A stretch of DNA of 64,000 nt from Tetrahymena thermophila SB210. Its lineage: Eukaryota > Ciliophora > Oligohymenophorea > Hymenostomatida > Tetrahymenidae. Of this stretch, positions 45,359 through 56,918 are shown piece after piece. Location: the NCBI RefSeq assembly GCF_000189635.1, contig NW_002476251.1:62001-126000 (forward strand). The letters run 5' to 3'. Under the pieces are notes generated by a model. It was given only the letters and a program-made list of their open reading frames with translations. It was not told the origin of the DNA and did not search any database. Made by a program: the position numbers and the translations under genes. Numbering within the stretch: position 1 is the stretch's first letter; each line of letters starts with the position of its first letter.

Positions 45359-47981
45359 TCATGTATCATCTTCATCTAAATTTTTTGCTTAAATCCTATG
45401 CTATTTTTCTATATGCGAAGGAAAATATTATTGATCTGTTTACTAAATTGATTTTAAGTCTTCTATTTAATCTAAATTACTTTCTTTGATATAATCCATC
45501 TTATCAGATTCCTCATTTTCCTTTTAGTCTTAAGTTTTGGACGATGGGTTTTGAATTCTAAAACTATTATTTAATGTGTTTGAATTAGATTTTTATAACT
45601 TTATTATATCATCTAAATCAAATCTATCTGTCTGATTACTAAATTGAGTTTAACATTTTTTTAAAGTTCTATTTAGACTTAATAAATCATTTTCTTCTTG
45701 CCTATATTCAAATTGATTCAACTAAAATTACTGTCTATTACTTGCTAGATCAAAAGAATTTTCTTTAAAAAGATTTACTAACTTTATATCGAGCATTTTA
45801 ATAATTTTTTCATCTAAATTTGATTTATTTTACCCTTCGTATATAGAGTTGAAAGCTTTTTGAGCCTCATAAGCTTTTTCTTGTTAACTCTTTTCCTCTT
45901 AGCCAAAAAATGAAAATTTTGTATTTTGATTCTGTTTTTTATTTGTTTTTTATTTTATCCTTGTAGATTATTGAGATGTTGGAGATGATTATTATAATTA
46001 ATTAAAAAAATTAGTTGTCTACTAATTTTACTCTTCCATTAAAGCATTTTTTTAACTCAGGTCTATATTTTCGTCAAGGTCGATTTCTTCAATTTTAAGT
46101 TCAGGACGAGGAAGGTATTGAAATAGCTTTATTTAATTTTCATTAAGCAATAAGTATTTCAACTTCTCAACTTCTATCAGTTTATTTACTATATAAAATA
46201 TATCTAAGTGATTATATAACTTATTAGTTCCATAAGTAATTATTTTCTATTTAGTGGTTTAGAAACTTTTAAAGTATCTAAAATAATAAAAAATATAGTC
46301 TTTAAACTTGACCTATAGCTCAGAAAATTGTGTTTTGAAAAAATCTCTTGCTGCGTCTTTGATTGAATGAGATTTATTTTATGGTAAATTATTTTTTTAA
46401 ACAGTTGATATCATATCATGTAAATTTTATTTTCTAGGAGTGTTCATACTAAAAGTATTGTTTGAAGATGTTGGGCTTAGAATTTCTCTCACCTTTTTAG
46501 TTTAGGAAGGTAATCTTTTTTTAGTATTTTTTTTGTTTTTATCTTCTTAATTTTTCCCATCTGTAATGTTGAATATAGAATTGAGCAATTTTCTATTCAA
46601 TTCAAGCTAAGAAATAGGAGAGCAGATAATATATCCTATGGATAAAAGGGCGTTAAACATACCACCAAGCTATGAAAATGCCTTTATATTTTGATATTAA
46701 TGATATTAATATACTCATAAAAATAATTAAAGTTAAAAATTTAATCCGCTTGGTTATGCTTGATTACTTTTTACTTTATTTTTTAAATTTTTGATGAAAT
46801 AGCATTAGCTTAATCAAGAAAATAGTAAGTCTTTTGATTAAATAAAATTTTAGTAATAATTAATAAGAAATCAACTTATTAAAGTAAAAAACCACTTACA
46901 AATAAAATATATTGGGAAAATAAAAGTCAGGTTTAATCAAAGCTGGCTGATTTTAAGGTTTTTATTTTATGATAAATTATTGAAGATAAATAATTTAAAA
47001 TTTATATTGAAAATTTACTTCATCTATTTTAATATATTTTCTGTAGAAATTGACTTCTCTGTTTTTTTCATAAACTATAGTCAGCCTAAACATAACTTTG
47101 TCAGTCTTAGGGATCACCTGCTCATCAGAAGAGCTGAAATTGACAATTCTTTCTTTTTTAAAAGATGAGCCATAGTAGGAAGAATCAGTGTTCACATATG
47201 TATTCATCAAATTTAATGTTAAATACTTTTGAAAATCTGGACCATTAAGCCAGTAAAGATTCTTTCCGACTGGCAAAAATGGTTTATCTTTGTTTTGAAC
47301 TTGTATGATTGAGTTTGAAAAAAAAATTCCCAGAGTAGGATTATTCAAGAATTCAGATTTTTTTTCTTTAGAGGCACAACCTTCTCCTATACATTCCTCG
47401 AATTCAATCACAATACCTCTATAAACATTAGCAGAAAATTCACCTTCTATGATGGCTTCCTCTTCATTAGTATCAAAACAATACATGATCGGAAAATTTA
47501 AGTCTAGAAAGTAATTTTAAATACCATCTATTTAAAAGTTTTGTTTAGTACAAGGAGACATTTTTAAATCTTTATAGGTCCACTTTTAATCCATTTTGTT
47601 TGTTGTTTAGTTTAAAAATCTAACCAAATTTTATTGTGTAGCTTTGATTTTGTAAACTGTTTCATCCATAAACTAATTAAAGTTTACATCTTGTAGTCCC
47701 ATAGCAATATTAAATGATTTTGGTGTTATTTAGAATGGTTCTGGCTAGAAAACATAATCATCAGATTATATAACTTATGGATTTTTTTACATAAAAAGTC
47801 CTATCAAAACATTAGTAACTTGGAAAAAGATTATTGCTAGTATCATTAAACTAACAAAACCTCCAAATTTAGTATTATGAGTAGGTTAATGATTAAACCT
47901 AATTGCTATTCCAATACCAAATATATCAATCTTTTCTAAAAACGATTGAGAAATATTCTAAATTGTATTGTGATGATGCAT
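45359..47981 (-). CDS. Ciliate two-TM membrane protein with large extracytosolic domain, 778 aa
   Basis: Exons 47981-47019, 46946-46896, 46681-45359 (779 codons). The N-terminus FLEKIDIFGIGIAIRFNH is followed by TM1 (VSLMILAIIFFQVTNVLIGL), a roughly 270-residue domain with scattered Cys (MYCFDTNEE; EECIGEGCAS), then TM2 after QAFSQLGGMFNALLSIGYII, and a 400-residue Gln/Asn/Ser-rich cytosolic tail. This layout is a large expanded ciliate family of unknown function. Intron 2 (214 nt) uses donor GTGG rather than GTAA; the alternative GTAAGT three bases upstream breaks the frame, while GTGG gives the family-like FYLQAFSQLGG. Stop TGA 45359-45361. Minus strand, divergent from the EF-hand gene. Confidence 0.75.
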
Positions 47982-49266
47982 TTTGTAATTTTTATATTTA
48001 GTTTGTTACTATTTTATTTCAAATTATCAATTCTTACAAAAATAATATCAAAAAATGAATTATTATTAATTTCTGTATTTTAAATTTACTATCACAATTT
48101 TATTTCAACCCCAGTTAATTTCTAGGAAAAAAATCCAGTAAATTATAAAATCAAAATTATCATCATAGAGAGTGATAATAAATTAACAATTGAATTTTTT
48201 TTTTAAATTATTCTTAAAACAGTAAATTTTAATCCATAATAATAAAAAAATAGCATTCGATTATTGTTTTGTGGGTGAAATTAGCATATATATTTATCAA
48301 ATATTTTTTTAATTAAAATAAATAAAAAATATACCAAAAACAAGAATCAAGTAATACTTTAAAAATACTTTTTGTTTAGTATTTGTTTTATTCACTCTCT
48401 CTTTAAATTAAATCATTGTATTTTTAAATAATACAAGCTAATTCCTCTTCAATAAAATTAATTTAAATATATATTATAAAGTAGAAATGCAATTAATTTA
48501 TAGCAAAAATTAATAAAAGAACTAGTAGATTAAAAATTGAGGTAAATTAAAAAAATAAATAAAGATCTTTAAAGTGAATAACTCTAAAATTTTAAAAATT
48601 TATTTAAATTTAATGAAAGAAATTATTTTATTAATAAAAACTAGAAAAATCTATAATTTTTAATTTTATTTGTTTTAAATTTTCACTTAATATGAAAATC
48701 AATTCATTTAGAAATTAAAACTTTATATTTTTATTTTTACAATATAATTTTTCTTTAAAACATAAAGTGAAATTTATCATTGATTTATTTTTATTATTTA
48801 AGAATATGAAAAAAGCTTAAAAAATATGTTTAATATTCAAAAAATATTTAAAGTAAAAGGTAGTTCAGTTCCTTTCACATAAAAATAATTAATTATTCTT
48901 TATATAAATTTCAAAGATAATAAAATCAATAGATTCCTTTTTTCACCTAATTCCTAGTATCTATAATATTGTTTAATATATTATAATTAGTACTTATTTA
49001 TTATTTGAAAACATGAAATTCTTAATTTAATTTATATAAAAAACTTAATTTCTACTTATTTAACACTTAGTAAAATTAATATTGCTTGAATAAATCCATT
49101 TTTTGTTAATGGGATAGCTTTTAAGCTCAAATAGTAAAGACTATCTTTTAGAAATAAGAAAGTTATCATTAAATAAAGTAAACTTAGATGATATAAATTA
49201 CTTATAGGTTTAAACTTCATGTAAAATTTTCAGATTACTGATAAACAATTATTTAAATTTTGATAA
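47982..49266. other. AT-rich divergent intergenic region
   Basis: 1.3 kb between the two-TM protein (minus) and the EF-hand gene (plus). No coding-like frame or repeat; both promoters expected here. Confidence 0.6.
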
Positions 49267-50090
49267 ATGAAAGTTACCCCTGAAGAGCTTTACTCACTTT
49301 ACTAAAAATTTGCTAATTTGGGCACCCCTAGAGAAGTAAATATTGATAAAATTCTTCTCTTTAAGATATAAAATATTCTAATTACATAGTCAAATCTATC
49401 AATATATGAATTCATGAGATTAGAAGAATTAATTAATTGTCCATTTATGCCACGCCTACCAGATGGTCTTGACTTAAAATATTAATTAGAGGCCTTCCTT
49501 TATAAATAAGACATAGAAAATTCTAAAAATACTCCTACTGAAAAGCAACAAAATCAAGGTTAAAACAAAGAAAAATTACAAAAAAAAGAAAGTTTAAAGA
49601 GTAGAGAGTAAAAAAAAGTTATAATAGACAACAGCACTGTAATGCTTTAAAGTAGCTACAGTAGCTTTAAAAATAATATTAATTAACTAGATATTAAGTT
49701 TATAGATTTTAAATTATTTGTTATGGTTTTGAATGTATTTTCTCCTTAAGCATCAACTGGAATTAAAACAAAATGTAAAAATTATTTTAAATCTATTTAA
49801 AATTGAAACTATTAAAATTATTAATTTCATTATGAATAGTTATGTTTAAAATTTTTGATTTTGACAATGATGGTGTACTTCTATTTAAAGATATATTTTA
49901 AGGGATAAAAATGATGTATTCTGACCATAATCTTAAGGAATGTAAACTAACAGATAATGAAATAACTTCTCTAGTCATGAGAATTTTTTATGAATCTGAT
50001 ATTAGCTAGGAAGATGGATTTAAATACGAAGATTTTTAACTCAATTTGTGGGAGACTGATTTCGAAAAGCAATGCACAATATATTTTTGA
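49267..50090 (+). CDS. EF-hand protein, calcineurin-B-like, 252 aa
   Basis: Two exons, 49267-49774 and 49840-50090 (253 codons), 65-nt intron. One canonical calcium loop, DFDNDGVLLFKD (D-x-D-x-D-G with hydrophobic position 8 and Asp at 12), lies near residue 180 and is preceded by helix KFMFKI. A second, degenerate loop follows (SDISQEDGFKYEDFQ). The N-terminal half (MKVTPEELYSLYQKFANLG, NCPFMPRLPDG) aligns in order with the N-lobe of calcineurin B/CIB-type proteins but its loops no longer look calcium-binding, and a Lys/Ser-rich linker of about 50 residues is inserted. No myristoylation signal (Gly at position 2 is absent). Probably a calcium sensor or regulatory subunit; partner unknown. 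Confidence 0.75.
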
Positions 50091-50594
50091 AAATTTATTT
50101 CATTTAATTAATGCATCATGATATACTACAAAATTGTTTACTTAATTTTTTAGCAAAATGAATTTTTATTTCAATAATATTTTTTAAACAAAACTTTTTT
50201 GTTAGAGAAAGAAAATAAAAGTTTTATTAATGTAATTTTTTTATATCATCCAAACAAATGCTATGAGCTTCTTAGACGAAAAGAGCAAAATATAAAAACA
50301 CAACACATAAATACTTGCGAAAGTATATTAAAATAGAAGATATTTGAAATAAGATAAAATATTGCAAACAAGTTAAAAGAAACTAAATAATTTGTAAAAT
50401 AAATGATAAAGAAATAATATAAATAACTTTTATCTAATAAATTAAAAAATGAATTAATTAATTAATTAATTAATTAATTATATTTTGGAATATAAAATTA
50501 TTTTCTTATAAAACTTTGTATATTTATTTATTATGATTATATAATTTAAAAATTTATAATTTTATTTATTTAAATAGCTAAATTATTAATGCTT
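50091..50594. other. AT-rich convergent intergenic region with a TTAA/AATT microsatellite
   Basis: 0.5 kb between the 3' ends of the EF-hand and deaminase genes. It contains (AATT)n at 50452-50480 (seven tandem units); nothing else. Confidence 0.7.
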
Positions 50595-52457
50595 TCATAC
50601 TTTTTATTCTGCTTATTCTACTAAAAATTATTTAACAAAAGAATCCCATTCTTCGTTCCAGTATTTCAATAATTTTTGCTTTTGTTATTCTTCTAGCAAG
50701 CTATATTAAATACTATTAAAACAGCATAACTTCAAATCCTTAAGATCTAATAAATTAAAAGATATTAATTAGTTTATAATCATAATCTAAATATAACAAA
50801 TAGTACCAAATTCTTAAGCTAATGTAAGAGTATAGAAATCATAAGTGATTCCATTAATACCGAAAAATCCTGGATCATCAGGATTAATGCAGATCTTAAT
50901 TCCATAGTTCAAAAATGTTTTAGCAGGATGGAGTCTTAGATCAGAAATGTAACGCAAAATTTGATTTGAGAGGGGATTAACTTCGATGCAGATCTTATCA
51001 TTCTTAATATAATCCATCAAGTAAGCGTGATGAATAAGATTAATGCCGTGACCTATTCTCTTTGTTTCCAACAATAATAAATCAACTAAATTACTATTTT
51101 CTTAGAAATTCAAACTTTCTCCACCTTTTTTTTAATATTAAATTAATTAATTACTAACTTTGATCTCACAAAACTATATTATAATTGAATTCTATTTTAT
51201 TACCATGGAATAAGAAAGGTAATTCTACTCCATATTCTTTTTCAATTTCCTTTTTCTTTAATAAAGCAGGAGCAAAAGAATCCATCATTCTGTATCCATC
51301 TTCTTCCTATACAAGGTCGAAGCCAATATAAAAGTCAGGGTATTACTTCTTTGCCTTAATAGCTTATGCCATGTAGTTTTCAACTTATTAATTATCCCAA
51401 CACTTTAAGCCTTAAATAATTATGCTATAAGAAAAGTTAGGGTTTAAATTTTTTCTGGCCTTATTAATAACTTCTTAAAAGATGGCGTATTCTTCTTCTA
51501 ATGGAATTTGCTTATGGTCATCATCAAATAAAGACTAGAGGAAAGCTCTAGCTTCTATACGATAGATTCCTTCTTTAATGAAATGCTCAAATGTTCTATA
51601 GAGGTATTACTTGAAGTAATCTTTGTGTAGAATTAATTACCACATTGCCTAAATTTTTGTTTCAAATATATCCCATGTATGTCTGGTCATGTCTGTTACT
51701 TCATCCTCGATCACAATTAATCTGGTCTTAATGTTCTTCAACCATTCTTCTTTGTTTTCCTTTTTATAATTTAAAAGTATTTTGCATGCTATTGTTTACA
51801 ATTCATGAAATTGTCAATGTCTACATTTATGGACTTGCCTAAAATGAATTCCAATTATAAAAAACTGCAATAAAATGTTTACCTGTTTATCTCTTATCTC
51901 TGAGAGCCTCTCGAATCCTTTTTCTGCTGCCTCTTTACTTTTAAAGTATTTGAAGGTATTTGTTTCAGGATTGAAAAATGTAGTATCCAAAAATGCAAGT
52001 GTCTCAAAGAACTGTATGTATTTTAAAGAATTATTTAGAATTAATCATTTAACAATTTCTTTAAGTTAAAAAACGATTTAAATATGAGAAGACTAGACAA
52101 AAATCTAAAGATATTTATGAATATGTGTTTTTAAATGCTTTAAAAGACAATGTTTAAAATGCTTACCCACTCAATATCGTTGCAAGTATCGAAATGAAGA
52201 TGGAGGATTGAACCTTTTGGCATTTTGTAGAAATATTTCCATAGATTCGACTTTTCAATTTACTCCTTATGGCGCAAAGTGTATATTTGGTAAAATTCTT
52301 CAGGATATCCTTCCTTTTCCTTAATAATAAGCTTTCTAAATACTTCGTTTGCTTCTTCGTCTTCGCAAGTGAATTCAAGTTCTTCATATTTTCTTTTTGT
52401 GATTTTGTTCATCAATGCTTCCTTTTTGGATTTGTATGCAATGTCTGCAGCGCTCAT
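50595..52457 (-). CDS. ADA2/ADGF-type adenosine deaminase, 481 aa
   Basis: Exons 52457-52167, 52011-51883, 51759-51204, 51124-50807, 50746-50595 (482 codons); introns 155, 123, 79 and 60 nt. Active-site elements in order: MPKGSILHLHFDT (metal His-x-His, about residue 86), FLFHGGES (His and catalytic Glu, about 325), ETKRIGHGINL (His), EVNPLSNQILRY, and CINPDDPGFFG (Asp-Asp). The family-typical GITYDFYTLTLA and DLKDLKLCCFNSIQYS close the domain. It should hydrolyse adenosine (or 2'-deoxyadenosine) to inosine. Unlike animal and insect ADA2/ADGF there is no signal peptide: the N-terminus is charged (MSAADIAYKSKKEALMNKIT), suggesting a cytosolic enzyme. The PRB dimerisation insert of human ADA2 is absent. 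ATG 52457 is the only start before exon 1 becomes non-coding. Confidence 0.9.
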
Positions 52458-53818
52458 TCCTACTAACTTTTATTGCTTTTTATTTAGTGTTAATTTTGTT
52501 TGTTGATAATCAATCTGATATAATATTTATACAATATTTTTATAACAAATAAATTATTTATTTATTTATTTTCAACTGAGCATACTTTAAAGCTACAAAT
52601 GATGAATTAAAAGCTATGAATTTTATTGATTTTTTTATCTTAAACATATATATAGATGTCAAAAAAGATAATCACAAAAGATATATCTCAAATTTTAAAG
52701 AGCAAACGAATAAACGAAAGTAATAAATATTAAACAAATATAATAAAAAATAATTTGAAACTCATAATATCCATTTTATTACTTTATATTTAAAATAATA
52801 TTTTAGTTAAATTTATAACTGATTTGATGATAAGTTTATTTTTGATAGATTTTGTTAAAACATAAATAAAATTAGTAAGTATGATTGAATGTAATAAATT
52901 TATTAATATTAAAAATAACTTTACTGTTATATTTAAAATTATTCAAACCTAAAAACCTTATAGTGGTTATTAATTTTCTGTTTAATCATAAAGAAAATTT
53001 ATTGTCGAAAGTTGTTAAATAATTGAAAAATCAAAAAAATAAAATTTTTTGAGATATAAATTAACATTTTGACCATATTTTTAAAACAATAAATAAATGA
53101 TAGTGTGTTTTTTGAAATATTCAAATTAAAAGCAAAAATAAATATTTAAAGGTTAAAAATTTTCCTTTAAAAAATTATTATTTCATTGGCTAAGCATTTC
53201 TAAAATCTATTTGACGTAAGCATGCAGTTTTAATTTTTTAATTTTCATTTTTCTTTTAGTTATTGAAATATTTTAACAAAGTGATCTTAAATAGTATATC
53301 CTTAAATAAATTGAATTTTCTAATTTCATTTTATTGTTAAATGTTGATACTTTTTATTGATTCAAGAATCTTAAAAGCATAATTTTAGTTTTGTAAATAA
53401 AATTTATAATTATTTTAACTATATTTCAAATACAATAAAATTTTTAGAGCTTAAATATCAATGTTTTTTATTCCATTTTTGTTTTTATTGATCTAAATAA
53501 TTAGAAAACAATAGACCATTTAATAGAAAGTAAAATTCCTTACTTTTCTTAAAATAAAATTTTTAAATTCAAATATATATTTATTATTAATATTTGATTT
53601 TAATAATTTTAAGCATTCTATCTTGTTTCAAAATAAAAAAAAAAGATTAATAACAATTAATTTTATTTAATGAAAACAGCAAATAATAAATATGAGAAAT
53701 TTATGTGGAAAACAATTGTTTGTTTTTTTGTTTTAATTAAATTTATTTTACTAACAAATAGAAAAATATAAATAGTACTCTTAAATTTTTGAATTTAAAT
53801 AATATTATATATAAGCTT
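52458..53818. other. AT-rich intergenic region
   Basis: 1.36 kb between two minus-strand genes; A/T runs, no recognisable feature. Confidence 0.6.
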
Positions 53819-55183
53819 TCAAATAATTTTAAATAATATAAACAAACATAATAAAATTATTAAAATAAAGTAAACTGCATTCTTTTTTAACCACATTTGC
53901 CATGCTAAGTTTTTGGTTTTGTTGACATACTAATTAAATTAATTAAAATAATTAAAAATTAAATATTAAAAAATTAAATAATTATTATTTACAATCTTAG
54001 AAAAATCTTTTAATCCAGCAGCATTTTCGTTTAACTCTAGTTTTATAAATTAAAAAATATATCGATTAAATATTAATAAAATGTCTAAAGAAGGTATATT
54101 TTAATTATTTTATTCTTCATTTCAAATTCATAAAATTATTTGAGAATCTAAATTCTATTAGAATTTATTTTTTGCTTGTATATGAAATTAATATTTTTTA
54201 TACCGTTGAGGTTTTTAGTTCTGTCCATGACTTTAGAAAATACTTGTGTCATGATTTCATGGATATCTGTCATATCGTTTTTAATTCTATCTATATTTGC
54301 TTGAGATCTCTAATCAGAAAATTCTTTGCATTTTCTTTTGATATATCTATCTATAAAATAAAAGTTTATTGTAAATAAATTTTGAAGGTGGTGTTTGTTT
54401 GTTTATTTATTTATTTAATTTGCTATTTTCTGATCAAAGATATATATATTTCTTCTTTTTAATTTGTCATATTTAAAAATAAATAAAATAATAAATTTTA
54501 CCAAATTTAATGAAACTGTAAGGAGTTTCTATGGTAGATAACTTTGAATAATAATTAACACCTGTTGTACCAAAAGTATTTTTCAATTCCTATTTTGAGT
54601 TTGTTTAAAAATAAATTTTTACTAATTTAAACCAAATTAATGCTGTAATTATGTCTAAATATATTTAATTACTTCTGTGAAACCCTATTAAATATCTTTA
54701 ACGTACTATCTGCACAACTTTACATCATAAGTAGAGCTAACCAAGGCTATAAAAACGACATCATCTTAAACTAAATAACTGTAAAAAATAATAAGATTCT
54801 CATTTATTGCTGGATATTGATTCTTTTTTAAATTTATTTATAATATATAAATATATACCCAATTGTGTAGTTTCCAAATTCAACAAGCCTAAAATCTTAA
54901 TTTTGTTTGAAAAGAGAGTCATTTTTAATGAATTTTTTTAGCTAGCCTGATATCTCAGGTTAAATATGAGCACCTTCAGTAGTGTACTCGCAAAAAACTA
55001 AGCCATCTTATGCACGAACTATTTTTGATATGTAATTGAAAAACGTTAATAATATTTTGCTTAAAATAAAAGATATAAATTTCTTGTTTTTTAAACGCAT
55101 CTAATGTTTCTCTTAATTAAATTGATTTTATAAAGTATTATTTTACCTATAGTTGTTTGAAAAATTGAATGTGATTGATTCAT
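53819..55183 (-). CDS. SEC22: Sec22-type longin R-SNARE, 234 aa
   Basis: Seven exons: 55183-55147, 55018-54859, 54778-54633, 54561-54502, 54350-54204, 54036-53993, 53929-53819 (235 codons), introns 63-167 nt. The longin domain starts TTIVRAQDGLVFCEYTTEGA and continues FRLVEFGNYTIGYLVQDDVV and LCRQYVKDIQQGF. Then PYSFIKFDRYIKRKCKEF (Sec22-type linker), the R-SNARE helix ANIDRIKNDMTDIHEIMTQV with the zero-layer Arg in VMDRTKNL, AWQMWLKKN, and a C-terminal TM anchor AVYFILIILLCLFILF. Length and order match animal SEC22B (215 aa). Sec22 drives ER-Golgi vesicle fusion as the R-SNARE with ER/Golgi Q-SNAREs. Exon joins were chosen because only they keep the frame; two AG sites that look better by eye fail. 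Confidence 0.9.
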
Positions 55184-56918
55184 TTTATAACTTAATATAA
55201 CCCTATTAGCTATTATGTATTATTTTATTTTCTTTGTAATACTTCAGAGAACTTGTTTGTAATACTTTATCTTTATCTAGAAATTAGTTCAAAGATTTTT
55301 TTACTTTTTAATATAATTGATTTAAATTATTTATTTAATAATTCATTAATAAATTGAATGATTAATAATAAGGAGGGTTGAAGTATGTTTTTAATTTGTT
55401 TAATTTAATAAGATCATACATAATAAATTATTTATTTTAAACGTGTTGCCTTCTAAAGTAGAAATATTTGTTTCTTTTCTTTTTATATGAATTGATTATT
55501 TTTTAATTAGAATTATTTATTTCTATTTAATTCTAATTAACTATAATTTAATTATTTTCTGACAGCACTTAATTTAAGATAGAACAACCATCTATTAGCA
55601 CGTATGTAAAGTGTGTTTGTTTAAATTAGTAAAACTAAATCTTTTGTTTACAAAATAAGTCATAAAACTATAAGAATATAGAAAATACAATTTTTTAAAT
55701 TTGATAAATAAAAAATTAAACCATGTAAATAAAGTAAAGTAAGAAAAATAATTAACAAATTAATGAATTCTGTTATACAAATATTTTAACTATTAATATT
55801 AATTAAATCTTTATTAAAGATATTAGACATAAAAAGCATTAAAAAATTAATCTTTCTACAAAATGGAAACATTTTATTAAAATAATATATATGTATGATA
55901 TTAAGTTATAAAAAGAATATAATTTTAATTATGAAATTACTTTCATCGTCATTTATTTCTTTTATGCTATAATATCCAATAAGATATTAATTTAGATAAG
56001 TTTTAGTACTAATTAACTCCTGAGAAAAATAAATTTTTTCAGTAACAATATATTAAACTTACTTTGGGCAAATATAAGTTTAAAGTAACAAATGAATAAA
56101 TGAATAACAATCAAAAAAATTATTTTTCTATTTATCTCCAATTTAGATTTTAAAATGGAAATTTTTTTTTAAAAAAGGTATTTTTTCATTAACTATAATT
56201 TATAAGAAGAAAGTAAATAATTCAATTTATTCTAATTTTATTAAAAATTATTCAATAGATTTAGATATTTGCACATTTTTAAATATATTTTTTAGCTTTT
56301 GCAAATTATTTTGAGTATTTGATTTTTAGATTAAAAAATAATTATTTTAAGCTTTTTAAATTTAAATTTTTAATTATCAAGAGTAAGCTTGAAAGCTAAA
56401 AATAAATATTTAATTTAATCTACAAAATAAGTAAAAGATTTGGCATTTTTAATTTGATAATGCAGTTAAAAATAAATAATTTTAGATTCAATTAATTATT
56501 AATGCTTCTTTAGTGGTATTTTGTTATTAAATTGGAGAGTCATTTTACTAACATAAAAGATTAATAAATTTAAAAAATAACGAACAAAATTAGGTTTGTA
56601 AAATGATCTTTGTTGCATTGAAGATATTTTAATTTAGCTTAAAGAGAATCTAAAAGCACATATTATTTTTACTATTAAATAAAAGATTGATATAGGTTGA
56701 TTAGATAAAAATAATTAAGTTTTGGTGCTTTTAAAACCACTAGTGTTTTGTATTAATCTAAGATTACTTAAATTGGCGTGATATTTATTTGTTAATTAGT
56801 GATTTGATTACAACACTCTTTATAAATTAAAATATTGATAAATAGGAATTTGTATTTTTTTTACGATAACAAAAGAAAAATAAAATAATATATAGTTAAG
56901 TGGACATCAAATATTTTC
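55184..56918. other. AT-rich divergent intergenic region
   Basis: 1.7 kb between the Sec22 gene (minus) and the carboxypeptidase gene (plus). No gene or repeat recognised. It should carry both promoters. Confidence 0.6.

Noticed and set aside
52163-52466. Overlapping frames on both strands near 52.2-52.5 kb
   Set aside because: Only the reverse frame starting at 52457 continues into the adenosine deaminase; the others are shadows of its first exon.
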